64,000 nucleotides of DNA, taken from G963663315 sp965214205. GTDB taxonomy: Bacteria; Pseudomonadota; Gammaproteobacteria; Arenicellales; Poriferihabitantaceae. The notes below the pieces were generated by a model. That model was not told where the DNA came from and made no database searches. It saw only the letters and a list, made by a program, of their open reading frames with translations. The DNA lies in the NCBI GenBank assembly GCA_965214205.1, contig OZ243941.1:248001-312000 (forward strand), read 5' to 3'. A program made the position numbers and the translations under genes. Shown here piece by piece: positions 35,209 to 43,084 of the stretch. Each line of letters opens with the position of its first letter. Position 1 is the stretch's first letter.

Positions 35209-35226
35209 TTCCCGCAGAAGCGGGAA
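35209..35226. repeat. Short perfect hairpin of the TTCCCGC-GCGGGAA repeat type
   Basis: TTCCCGC (35209-35215) and GCGGGAA (35220-35226) form a perfect 7-bp stem around AGAA, followed by TCCACAA. It is in the divergent region between the acyl-CoA dehydrogenase and CaiD genes and resembles the dispersed element near 27.15 kb. Confidence 0.6.
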
Positions 35227-35257
35227 TCCACAAACCGCCCACAAATCAAAATCAAAA

Positions 35258-36070
35258 ATGACCGGGAATAACCAGGACATCATCACTGTCGAAAACGGGC
35301 AGATCCTTGAAATCACCATTAACCGCCCGAAAGTCAATGCAATCGACACACCGACCAGCCGGAAGATGGGAGAAGCGTTTGTTTATTTTCGGGATAATCC
35401 GGATCTGAAAGTCTGCATCATCACCGCCGCCGGTGACAAAATCTTCTCCGCCGGCTGGGACCTGAAGGCGCTCGACAGCGGCGACATCAGCCTGTCGAAC
35501 TGGTGGGAAGGGGAAGACGCCAGCCTGGGCGGCTTTGCCGGTATCACCGAGATATGGGACCTGAACAAACCCGTGATCGCAGCCTTGAACGGATTGACCA
35601 TTGGCGGAGGTTTTGAAATTGCGCTGGCGTGTGATTTGATCATTGCCGCCGAACATGTTGAATTCGCATTGCCCGAGTTGCCGCTCGGCATTATTCCCGA
35701 TGCCGGCGCTGTCCAGCGCCTGCCGCGCCGGATTCCATATAACATCGCCCTTGAAATGCTGTATCTCGGCAGAAGAATGCCGGCTCGCGAAGCGGCCGAT
35801 TATGGGCTGATCAACAAAATTGTCCCGGCTGATCAACTCATGCCCGCCGCCCGTGAATGGGCCAGCCAGCTAACGGATGTCGCCCCTCTCGCCCTGCAGT
35901 CGATCAAGGAAGTCCTGCGCGCCATCGACGGAGAGAGCATCCGCGATTCATTCGACAGGATGCGCAACGATGACCTGCCCTTCTACCGGGAAATGCTGCG
36001 CTCCAACGATGCCGGAGAAGGAGTCAAGGCTTTTGTCGAAAAGCGCAACCCGGACTTCAAGGGCCAATAG
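35258..36070 (+). CDS. caiD: Carnitinyl-CoA dehydratase-like enoyl-CoA hydratase
   Basis: Crotonase-fold enzyme of 270 residues from the ATG at 35258. It closely follows E. coli CaiD by motif: LEITINRPKVNAIDTPTS, FSAGWDLKALDSG, GGFAGITEIWDLNKPVIAALNG, IGGGFEIALACDLIIAAE and ALPELPLGIIPDAGAVQRLP, ending in FVEKRNPDFKG. CaiD hydrates crotonobetainyl-CoA to carnitinyl-CoA, or the reverse. It heads the plus-strand set, with carnitine dehydrogenase 21 bases downstream. Other enoyl-CoA hydratases share the fold, but FSAGWDLKA and the context support CaiD. Confidence 0.85.
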   Translation: MTGNNQDIITVENGQILEITINRPKVNAIDTPTSRKMGEAFVYFRDNPDLKVCIITAAGDKIFSAGWDLKALDSGDISLSNWWEGEDASLGGFAGITEIWDLNKPVIAALNGLTIGGGFEIALACDLIIAAEHVEFALPELPLGIIPDAGAVQRLPRRIPYNIALEMLYLGRRMPAREAADYGLINKIVPADQLMPAAREWASQLTDVAPLALQSIKEVLRAIDGESIRDSFDRMRNDDLPFYREMLRSNDAGEGVKAFVEKRNPDFKGQ

Positions 36071-36091
36071 AAAATATCAACCGGTCACGCC

Positions 36092-37033
36092 ATGCTCAAT
36101 CAACACCCGGACGCGGTTAAAAACATCACCTGTCTCGGCGCCGGTCCGATTGGCGGCGGCTGGACCTCCTGGTTCCTGTCCCGCGGTTACCGGGTCACAA
36201 CCTGGCTTCACGATGAATCGGAAATAGACGCGCTTGAACGTTTGCTTCAGACCGCCTGGCTCAGTTTGACGGAGCTTGGCCTGAGTCCGGGGGCCAGTCT
36301 GGACAATTTCAGATCGACGACCTCTCTGGAAGAAGCGGTATCGCAAGCGGAATTCATCCAGGAAAGCATACCGGAATCGCTGGACCTGAAACAGGGGCTG
36401 TACCAGACCCTCGGAGATATGGTGGATGCCGACGTGGTCATTGCATCCAGCACCTCAGGACTGTCAATGACCGACATTCAAGCCAGATGCGCCACCCCGG
36501 AACGCACCGTGGTCGCTCACCCGTTCAATCCGCCCTACCTGCTGCCGTTGGTCGAAATGATCGGCGGGGAAAAAACCGACGCCCGTACCGTCACCTGGAG
36601 CGAACAGTTTTACCGGGCAGCCGGAAAGTCTCCTCTGGTAATGAAAAAGGAAGTGCCTGGCTTTATCGCCACCCGGCTGCAGGAGGCGATCTGGCGCGAA
36701 GCGCTGCACATGGTGGCCAACGGCGAAGCCACGGTCGAACAGATTGACCAAGCGGTCATCAACGGACCCGGACCGAGATGGGCCCTGATGGGGCCTTGCG
36801 AGATCTTTCATGTCGGCGGAGGCGAAGGCGGCATGGCTTACTGCCTGGATCAATTCGGTCCGGCGCTGAAACTGCCGTGGACCCGCCTGGCCGCTCCAGA
36901 ACTGACCGAAGACTTGCGGAACCGGATGGTCAACGGCTGTGAAGCGATGTGCGAAGGGGCGGATTTCGCGACGCTAAGCCGGAAAATGAATCAGGGTCTG
37001 GTGGAAATCGCCAGGATCAAACGCAAATCCTGA
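36092..37033 (+). CDS. lcdH: L-carnitine dehydrogenase / 3-hydroxyacyl-CoA dehydrogenase family
   Basis: NAD-dependent dehydrogenase of 313 residues. The dinucleotide fold begins CLGAGPIGGGWTSWFLSRG; SSTSGLSMTDIQ, VVAHPFNPPYLLPLVEMIGG with the catalytic histidine, and VPGFIATRLQEAIWREALHM follow. These match carnitine dehydrogenases, which oxidise carnitine to 3-dehydrocarnitine, better than fatty-acid HadH. The C-terminal thioesterase found fused to some carnitine dehydrogenases is absent. Between CaiD and a transporter; the enzyme for the next step (BKACE) is about 10 kb away at 47.2-48.1 kb. Confidence 0.85.
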   Translation: MLNQHPDAVKNITCLGAGPIGGGWTSWFLSRGYRVTTWLHDESEIDALERLLQTAWLSLTELGLSPGASLDNFRSTTSLEEAVSQAEFIQESIPESLDLKQGLYQTLGDMVDADVVIASSTSGLSMTDIQARCATPERTVVAHPFNPPYLLPLVEMIGGEKTDARTVTWSEQFYRAAGKSPLVMKKEVPGFIATRLQEAIWREALHMVANGEATVEQIDQAVINGPGPRWALMGPCEIFHVGGGEGGMAYCLDQFGPALKLPWTRLAAPELTEDLRNRMVNGCEAMCEGADFATLSRKMNQGLVEIARIKRKS

Positions 37034-37052
37034 ACCGGGCCAGAGCAAGAGA

Positions 37053-37081
37053 TTGTCAGTCGAAGCGTACAAGTCTATAAT
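37053..37081 (+). promoter_or_regulatory. Strong sigma-70 promoter for the ABC-transporter genes
   Basis: TTGTCA (37053-37058) and TATAAT (37076-37081) stand 17 bases apart, the ideal spacing, with one mismatch in the -35. It lies 85 bases before the binding-protein ATG and just after lcdH, so the transporter can be expressed independently of caiD-lcdH. Confidence 0.75.
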
Positions 37082-37165
37082 AAACCTCTAAACACCTTTA
37101 TACAGGATTGCCACCTGGGATGCCCCCAAGTGCATCATAATCCATCTTTCCCGGAGAAATAGAAT

Positions 37166-38764
37166 ATGAGTGTAGAAAACGAAATCAAAAAACTGCAAAA
37201 GCAGGTCTCGGAAAACCAGATGAGCCGACGCCGCTTTATGCAGGGTGCAATGGCGCTTGGCGTAGGCGCAATCGCGCCATCGCTTTACAGTGAGGCCGCC
37301 AAAGCCGCCCCGAAAAAGGGAGGTATTTATCGAATGGGGCTGGGTGGCGCCAACACCGGGGATTCCATGAACCCGGACAACAACGGCGACACCTTCATGA
37401 TCAACCTGAACCAGGGCACGGTGCGCAACCCCCTGATTGAAGTCAATGCCCACGGGCAGCCCGTTCCGGAACTCGCGGAAACGCTCGAACCTTCCGCTGA
37501 CGCTTCCGTTTGGCGAGTCAAACTGAAAAAGGGTATTGAATTCCATAGCGGGAAATCCCTGACCCTGGATGACGTCATCGCTTCAATTGAACACCATCGC
37601 GGCGAAAATTCCACGTCCGACGCCAAATCAGTGGCTGAATCGCTGGGCGCCCTTTCAAAGGATGGCGACACATTGGTATTCACCCTGGAGAGCGGCAATG
37701 CCGACTTCGCCTACCTGCTCAGCGATTATCATATCCTGATTGGCGCGGCGGATGACACGGGACACATTGACTGGGCATCCGGCGACGGTACCGGCCCATA
37801 CAGCCTGGTCGAGTTCGAGCCGGGCGTGCGGGCAACGGCAAAACGGAATCCGAACTACTTCAAGGAAAACGAAGGCAATTTTGATGAAGTCCACATCACC
37901 GCGATCAACGATACCGCTGCCCGGATGAATTCCATGGTGACCGGCCAGGTTGATGCGATAGCGCGTTGTGACCTCAAAACGGCAGGTCTGCTTGAGAAAA
38001 AACCCGATGTCGATGTACTTCAGGTTTCCGCCACCAAGCACTTCACTTACCCGATGGATGTGCGTGTTGCGCCTTTCAACGATAACAACGTGCGTATGGC
38101 GCTGAAATACGGCATGGATCGTGAAGGCTTCGTCAATACCGTGCTTCGCGGATACGGCTCAGTGGGCAATGATCACCCCATTGCCTCGACCCAGAACTAC
38201 CACGCGTCCGATCTGCCTCAACGTAAATACGATATCGATAAAGCCAAATGGCATTTGAAACAGGCTGGTTACGATAGCCTGGACCTGGAATTGTCTGCAG
38301 CCGATGCCGCGTTTGGCGGCGCGGTGGAAGCCTCGGAACTGTACGCCGAAGCGCTGCGTCCGGCCGGCATCAATCTGACTGTCAAACGGGTATCGCCGGA
38401 CGGCTATTGGGATAATGTCTGGATGAATGTGCCCTGGTCAGCATGCTACTGGAGTGGCCGCCCGACTGCCGACTGGATGTTCACGATTGGTTACAAGGCC
38501 GGCGGCAACTGGACCGACAGCTTCTGGGACCATGCCCGTTTTGAAGAGTTGCTGGTCCTGGGCCGCGCTGAACTCGACGAAGCGAAGCGAAGGGACATAT
38601 ATGTTGAAATGCAGACTATCGTCAGTAACGAAGGCGGTGTGATTGTGCCCTGTTTCGCTAATAACGTCGATGCCGCTTCCACCGCGCTTGGCAGACCGGA
38701 CAAGCTCGCAGCTAACTGGGAGCTTGATGGGTCCCGAAGCGCGGCGCGCTGGTGGTTCGCATAA
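37166..38764 (+). CDS. ABC transporter substrate-binding protein, family 5 (peptide/nickel type), Tat-exported
   Basis: Periplasmic solute receptor of 532 residues. An unusual N-terminal extension of about 20 charged, coil-like residues (SVENEIKKLQKQVSENQ) precedes the twin-arginine motif SRRRFMQGAMALGVGA; a cleavage site near SEAAKAA is likely. The mature protein has the family 5 pattern: LAETLEPSADASVWRVKLKKG, GTGPYSLVEFEPGVRATAKRN and NVRMALKYGMDREGFVNTVL. Ligand unknown: peptides are usual, but next to carnitine genes a quaternary amine or its conjugate is plausible. ATG at 37166, with CGGAG upstream. Confidence 0.92.
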   Translation: MSVENEIKKLQKQVSENQMSRRRFMQGAMALGVGAIAPSLYSEAAKAAPKKGGIYRMGLGGANTGDSMNPDNNGDTFMINLNQGTVRNPLIEVNAHGQPVPELAETLEPSADASVWRVKLKKGIEFHSGKSLTLDDVIASIEHHRGENSTSDAKSVAESLGALSKDGDTLVFTLESGNADFAYLLSDYHILIGAADDTGHIDWASGDGTGPYSLVEFEPGVRATAKRNPNYFKENEGNFDEVHITAINDTAARMNSMVTGQVDAIARCDLKTAGLLEKKPDVDVLQVSATKHFTYPMDVRVAPFNDNNVRMALKYGMDREGFVNTVLRGYGSVGNDHPIASTQNYHASDLPQRKYDIDKAKWHLKQAGYDSLDLELSAADAAFGGAVEASELYAEALRPAGINLTVKRVSPDGYWDNVWMNVPWSACYWSGRPTADWMFTIGYKAGGNWTDSFWDHARFEELLVLGRAELDEAKRRDIYVEMQTIVSNEGGVIVPCFANNVDAASTALGRPDKLAANWELDGSRSAARWWFA

Positions 38765-38815
38765 TCTCCACTGATGTATTTGCTGTTTGGTTTTGCAGTT
38801 TAATGTCGTAAAACG

Positions 38816-38850
38816 AAAAGGCGGTCAGGAATCCCTGATCGCCTTTTTAT
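38816..38850 (+). terminator. Rho-independent terminator after the binding-protein gene
   Basis: Arms 38816-38829 and 38834-38847 give a 14-bp stem (one G-T pair) with loop AATC, followed by a run of T (TTTTTATTTT). It lies 52 bases after the stop and before the first permease, so most transcripts should end here. That would give much more binding protein than permease. Confidence 0.85.
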
Positions 38851-38886
38851 TTTCTGTTACGCCTTGAGTTCCAGCTCTCGCCACGG

Positions 38887-39846
38887 ATGAAAAGCCCTTT
38901 GTTTCGCATGATTGCCAACCGGGTTGGCCTCGGCCTGTTCACCCTGCTGGCGATTTCACTTCTGATTACCGTCGGCGTGGAATTGCTTTCCGGTGATGTC
39001 TGTACCGCGATCATGGGGCAGATGGCGAGTCCGGAAACGGTCGCTGCCTGTCATGCGAAACTGAATCTGGATCGCCCCCTGATGGTGCGCTATCTGGAAT
39101 GGCTGTTCAATTTCCTGCAGGGAGATATGGGCAGCTCTCTGGCCAATGAGAGAACCGTCCAGGAGTTGATCAGCGCCCGGATCGGCAACACGCTTTATCT
39201 CGCCGCGCTATCCTCCCTGGTAGCCATTCCGTTGGGGATCGCGTTGGGCATCGTGGCCGCCCTGTATCGAAACACCGGATTTGATCGTGGTATTTCAGTC
39301 ACAACCCTGAGCACAATTTCGGTCCCCGATTTTTTCGTGGCCTATATCCTGATGGCCCTGTTCGCGGTCAAGTTCAACCTGTTTCCGGCTATTTCAAACG
39401 TATCGGAAGATATGGGATTCTGGGAACGTTTTTATGTGTCCGGGCTGCCGGTCTTCACCCTGACCCTGATCTCCATCGCGCACCTGATGCGAATGACACG
39501 CGCTTCCATCGTTAACCTGCTGGCGAGTCCGTATATCGAAATGGCAAAGCTGAAGGGTATCAAGCCCGCCAGGATCATCGTCAAACATGCCCTGCCCAAT
39601 GCCTGGGCGCCGATTATCCAGGTCGTCGTCCTCAATATCGCATTCATGGTGGTCGGTGTTGTGATCATAGAAGTGGTATTTGTGTATCCCGGTCTGGGAG
39701 CGCTGATGGTGGATTCGGTGCAACTTCGCAACATGCCGGTAGTGCGCGCCACCGCAATGATCTTCGCGGCAGCCTATATCCTGTTGAATCTGCTGGCGGA
39801 TGTGCTCTCCATCATCGCTAATCCGAGACTGCGGCACCGGAGATAG
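38887..39846 (+). CDS. ABC transporter permease (DppB-like)
   Basis: Inner-membrane permease of 319 residues with about six transmembrane segments. An N-terminal membrane anchor (IANRVGLGLFTLLAISLLIT) precedes the BPD transport domain; the coupling (EAA) loop is at EMAKLKGIKPARIIVKHALPN. Resembles DppB/OppB of the family 5 importers. Forms a heterodimer with the next gene product (2-base gap). Read-through of the terminator or a local promoter must drive it. Confidence 0.93.
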   Translation: MKSPLFRMIANRVGLGLFTLLAISLLITVGVELLSGDVCTAIMGQMASPETVAACHAKLNLDRPLMVRYLEWLFNFLQGDMGSSLANERTVQELISARIGNTLYLAALSSLVAIPLGIALGIVAALYRNTGFDRGISVTTLSTISVPDFFVAYILMALFAVKFNLFPAISNVSEDMGFWERFYVSGLPVFTLTLISIAHLMRMTRASIVNLLASPYIEMAKLKGIKPARIIVKHALPNAWAPIIQVVVLNIAFMVVGVVIIEVVFVYPGLGALMVDSVQLRNMPVVRATAMIFAAAYILLNLLADVLSIIANPRLRHRR

Positions 39847-39848
39847 GG

Positions 39849-40694
39849 ATGAAAAAGACAGGCATGAAAATACTGGAATACGTCAGGGACCTCAACTGGA
39901 GCGCCCGGGTCGGGTTGTTCATCATTCTGTTTTTTGCAGTCTGCGCCATCTTCGCGCCCTGGCTGGCGCCCTATGGAGAAAGCGAGATAGTGGGTGACGT
40001 GTGGGAACCGATTGGCGGAGAATTTCTATTCGGCACGGATATCATCGGCAGGGATATGCTGTCCCGGCTGATTTTCGGGGCGCGAAACACAATCGTACTC
40101 GCGCTGTTGACCACAATCTGTTCGTTCACCCTCGGCAGTGTAATGGGTTTCGTCGCCGCGACAAAGGGCGGAATGATTGACCAGTTTCTGAGCCGGATCG
40201 TGGATATCGTCATCTCGGTACCGACGCTGATCTGCGCGTTGATTGTGGTCTCCGCTGTCGGCACCTCTTTTTTCGTTCTGGCCACCGTAATCGGCATCAT
40301 CTATGCAATGCCGGTATACCGTATTGCCAGGGCAGTCGCGATGGACATCGAGGTAATGGACTATGTTGAAGTCGCCAGACTGCGCGGCGAAGGTCTGTGG
40401 TGGATCATGAAGCGGGAAATCCTGCCCAATGCGATGACCCCGCTGGCTGCCGAATTCGGTCTGCGATTCTGTTTCGTATTCCTGCTGATCAGTGGTTTGA
40501 GCTTCCTCGGGCTGGGACTGCAACCGCCCCTCGCCGACTGGGGCGCGATGGTCCGCTCCAATTCCGAAGGGATTGCCTGGGGTTTCCTGCATCCCCTGAT
40601 ACCCGCTTCGTGCATCGCTCTGCTCACCATCGGCATCAACCTGCTGGTCGATTCCCTGGTGCATAAAGCCAGCGGTTTGCGCGATGACCACTGA
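39849..40694 (+). CDS. ABC transporter permease (DppC-like)
   Basis: Second permease, 281 residues, with an N-terminal membrane anchor (VGLFIILFFAVCAIFAPWLAP) and the typical DppC block EFLFGTDIIGRDMLSRLIFGAR. The EAA loop is at YVEVARLRGEGLWWIMKREILPN, and the C-terminus has FLGLGLQPPLADWGAMV. Directly follows the first permease and is followed after 21 bases by the fused ATPase. Confidence 0.94.
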   Translation: MKKTGMKILEYVRDLNWSARVGLFIILFFAVCAIFAPWLAPYGESEIVGDVWEPIGGEFLFGTDIIGRDMLSRLIFGARNTIVLALLTTICSFTLGSVMGFVAATKGGMIDQFLSRIVDIVISVPTLICALIVVSAVGTSFFVLATVIGIIYAMPVYRIARAVAMDIEVMDYVEVARLRGEGLWWIMKREILPNAMTPLAAEFGLRFCFVFLLISGLSFLGLGLQPPLADWGAMVRSNSEGIAWGFLHPLIPASCIALLTIGINLLVDSLVHKASGLRDDH

Positions 40695-40715
40695 GGCGCC
40701 GCCCGACGACAAGCC

Positions 40716-42362
40716 ATGACTGACCGACTGCTGGACATCCGGGATATTCTGATCGAAGCCGAGATCGATGGACAATGGACACCGATCGTAAACAGTCTAT
40801 CCATGACCCTGGAACGCGGAGAAATCGTGGGTCTGATCGGCGAATCCGGCGCCGGGAAATCCACTTTCGGCCTCTGTGCCCTGGGCTATACCAAGCCCGG
40901 ATGCCGGATCGTTTCAGGCTCGATCAAACTGGACGGGATGGAACTGACCGGTCAACCAGAATCTACCTTAAGGGAACTTCGCGGCAACAAGGTGGCCTAT
41001 GTGGCGCAAAGCGCCGCCGCTTCATTCAACCCGGCCCATACGCTTCTTGAACAATTTTCCGAAGCGCCGGTGCAACACGGCAAGATGAAAACCTCCGAGG
41101 CAGCCGTTCGGGGACGGGAACTTTACAAGCAACTCGATTTACCTGAACCGGACACGATCGGTGAAAGATACCCGCACCAGGTGTCCGGGGGGCAGTTGCA
41201 AAGAGCGATGACCGCCATGGCGCTCGGCAGCAACCCAGACATTATCATTTTTGACGAGCCGACGACGGCGCTGGATGTCACCACCCAGATTGAGGTGTTG
41301 TCCGCCATCAAGGAGGCGGTGAAAGCGCGCAATGTCGCCGCTATCTACATTACCCATGATCTGGCCGTCGTCGCACAAATGGCGGACCGTATCATGGTGC
41401 TTCGTTACGGCGACCTGGTCGAGGAAGGCGATGCCCGTGAAATGCTGGCAAACCCGAAAGAGGATTATACGCGCAGGCTGCTGGCAGTCCGGTCCCTGCG
41501 TGAACAAAGGGCTGCCGACGCGCGCGAAGACACCATACTGGAAGTGAAGAACGTGACCGCGCGCTACCCGGGAACAACGACGGACGTTCTGGAGAACATC
41601 AACGTCAAACTGCGAAAAGGCAAGACAGTCGCAATCGTTGGAGAATCAGGAAGCGGCAAAAGCACACTGGCCAGAGTGATTACCGGACTGTTGCCGCCGT
41701 CGGCGGGATCGGTAACCTACCGGGGCGAAGTATTGCCCCCGGATCTGAAGGAAAAAAGCAAGGAAAATCTCCGCTCCATCCAGATGATTTACCAGATGGC
41801 CGACGTGGCAATGAATCCTCGGCAACGAATCCGGGAGATTATTGGCCGCCCGCTGGAGTTCTATCACGATATTTCAGGCGAGGCCAACGAAGCGAGAGCG
41901 CTCGAATTACTGGAGAAAATTGAAATTTCCGGTAGCTATATGGACCGATACCCGGCCCAGCTTTCCGGTGGGGAAAAACAGCGTATCTGCATTGCCCGCG
42001 CGCTGGCCGCGGAACCCGAATTGATCATCTGCGATGAAGTGACCTCCGCTCTCGATCAACTGGTTGCCGAAGGCATTCTGGACCTCCTGCAAAACCTGCA
42101 GAATGATCTCAACGTTTCCTACCTGTTTATCACTCACGACCTGGCTACGGTCAAGGCGATTGCAGATGAAATTGTGGTGATGTACCAGGGCAGGATTGTG
42201 GAGCAGGGTCCGAAGAAGCAAATCCTTGAACCACCCTGGGAAGACTATACGGAGTTGTTACTGTCCTCGGTCCCGGAAATGGACCCCGACTGGCTCGATG
42301 ATCTGGTGCAACGACGATTGCGCGGCGAAGCCCCGACCGCCGATACCCTTAAGGCACGGTAA
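40716..42362 (+). CDS. ABC transporter ATP-binding protein with two fused nucleotide-binding domains (DppD-DppF type)
   Basis: Cytoplasmic ATPase of 548 residues. The first domain (about 5-260) has Walker A GESGAGKSTFG, signature VSGGQLQRAMTAMALG and Walker B IIIFDEPTTALD. The second (about 285-530) has GESGSGKSTLA, LSGGEKQRICIARALA and LIICDEVTSALDQ. Both domains keep the catalytic residues. The fusion replaces separate DppD and DppF. Last gene of the transporter set. Confidence 0.95.
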   Translation: MTDRLLDIRDILIEAEIDGQWTPIVNSLSMTLERGEIVGLIGESGAGKSTFGLCALGYTKPGCRIVSGSIKLDGMELTGQPESTLRELRGNKVAYVAQSAAASFNPAHTLLEQFSEAPVQHGKMKTSEAAVRGRELYKQLDLPEPDTIGERYPHQVSGGQLQRAMTAMALGSNPDIIIFDEPTTALDVTTQIEVLSAIKEAVKARNVAAIYITHDLAVVAQMADRIMVLRYGDLVEEGDAREMLANPKEDYTRRLLAVRSLREQRAADAREDTILEVKNVTARYPGTTTDVLENINVKLRKGKTVAIVGESGSGKSTLARVITGLLPPSAGSVTYRGEVLPPDLKEKSKENLRSIQMIYQMADVAMNPRQRIREIIGRPLEFYHDISGEANEARALELLEKIEISGSYMDRYPAQLSGGEKQRICIARALAAEPELIICDEVTSALDQLVAEGILDLLQNLQNDLNVSYLFITHDLATVKAIADEIVVMYQGRIVEQGPKKQILEPPWEDYTELLLSSVPEMDPDWLDDLVQRRLRGEAPTADTLKAR

Positions 42363-42411
42363 CCGGATTTTTTACTGACTCTCCTGGGCATAAAAGCTGC
42401 GGGGCGGCATT

Positions 42412-42439
42412 TTGCTCTTAATTTGTTCAGTGATAAAAT
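42412..42439 (+). promoter_or_regulatory. Weak promoter candidate for the YIP1-ccoNOQP operon
   Basis: TTGCTC (42412-42417) and TAAAAT (42434-42439) are separated by 16 bases. The -35 is poor. It lies 31 bases before the YIP1 gene ATG, in the only non-coding stretch upstream of the oxidase genes. No clear FNR/ANR box was found. Confidence 0.3.
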
Positions 42440-42469
42440 GCGCTTGTGGAATTTGGGGATTAACCCGGT

Positions 42470-43084
42470 ATGGCAAAAAAGCTTTCTCCCTCGATTATAT
42501 TGACCGCTCTGATTGATCCGGCGGCAGGCTTCCGGGAATTATCCGAATGCGGCCCATCGGCTGCCGGAGTCCTGTTCAAGTATTCCATCTGGCTGGTTTT
42601 GATCCCCCCGATTATCTGTTGGGTGGGAGCCTCCAGTTTTGGCTGGCATCTTGGCGCCGAGGAGCCTCTGATATTATCGGACAGAGCGCTTGCAATCGTC
42701 AGCGTCAGCTATTTTCTGGCGCTGTTATTCGGGTTCTTCAGCACCGCCCTGATTTCAAGATGGATGGCCCCGACCTACGGCGCCAAATCCGCTGCCGGCC
42801 TGCACTTTGCACTGATAACGGTCGTGGCTACGCCGCTGGCGGTGGCCAGCGTGGGACAATGGTATCCACATATTTTCCTCAATCTCCTGGTTCTGATTCC
42901 GGCCATGATCTGGAGTATGTACCTGCTCTACAAGGGGCTTCCGGTAGTGTTGGGGATTTCCCCGGAAAATGGAATACTGATGGCCTCATCGCTGGTCGGA
43001 TGGCTGTTGGTTGCAGCGGTCAGTCTGCTGGGTCTCTGCCTGGTATTATGGGTCATGGGCATCGGTCCTTTTCTTGGGGTATGA
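42470..43084 (+). CDS. YIP1-domain integral membrane protein
   Basis: Membrane protein of 204 residues with about five hydrophobic segments (including SIWLVLIPPIICWVGAS, VSYFLALLFGFFSTALI and LVGWLLVAAVSLLGLCLVLW). The early LIDPAAGFRELSECGPSA is typical of bacterial YIP1 proteins. Function unknown in bacteria. Its TGA overlaps the first possible ATG of ccoN (ATGA at 43081), so translation of the oxidase subunit may depend on it. Such coupling points to a role in assembly or in the lipid surroundings of the oxidase, but that is inference. Confidence 0.82.
   Translation: MAKKLSPSIILTALIDPAAGFRELSECGPSAAGVLFKYSIWLVLIPPIICWVGASSFGWHLGAEEPLILSDRALAIVSVSYFLALLFGFFSTALISRWMAPTYGAKSAAGLHFALITVVATPLAVASVGQWYPHIFLNLLVLIPAMIWSMYLLYKGLPVVLGISPENGILMASSLVGWLLVAAVSLLGLCLVLWVMGIGPFLGV

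Noticed and set aside
42421..42445. Possible FNR/ANR box before the cbb3 operon
   Set aside because: TTGTTCAGTGATAA keeps only part of TTGAT-N4-ATCAA; too weak to report.
42547..43080. Long N-terminal extension of the ccoN frame
   Set aside because: It overlaps the YIP1 gene in another frame and does not resemble CcoN; the ATG at 43081 or 43114 fits family length.
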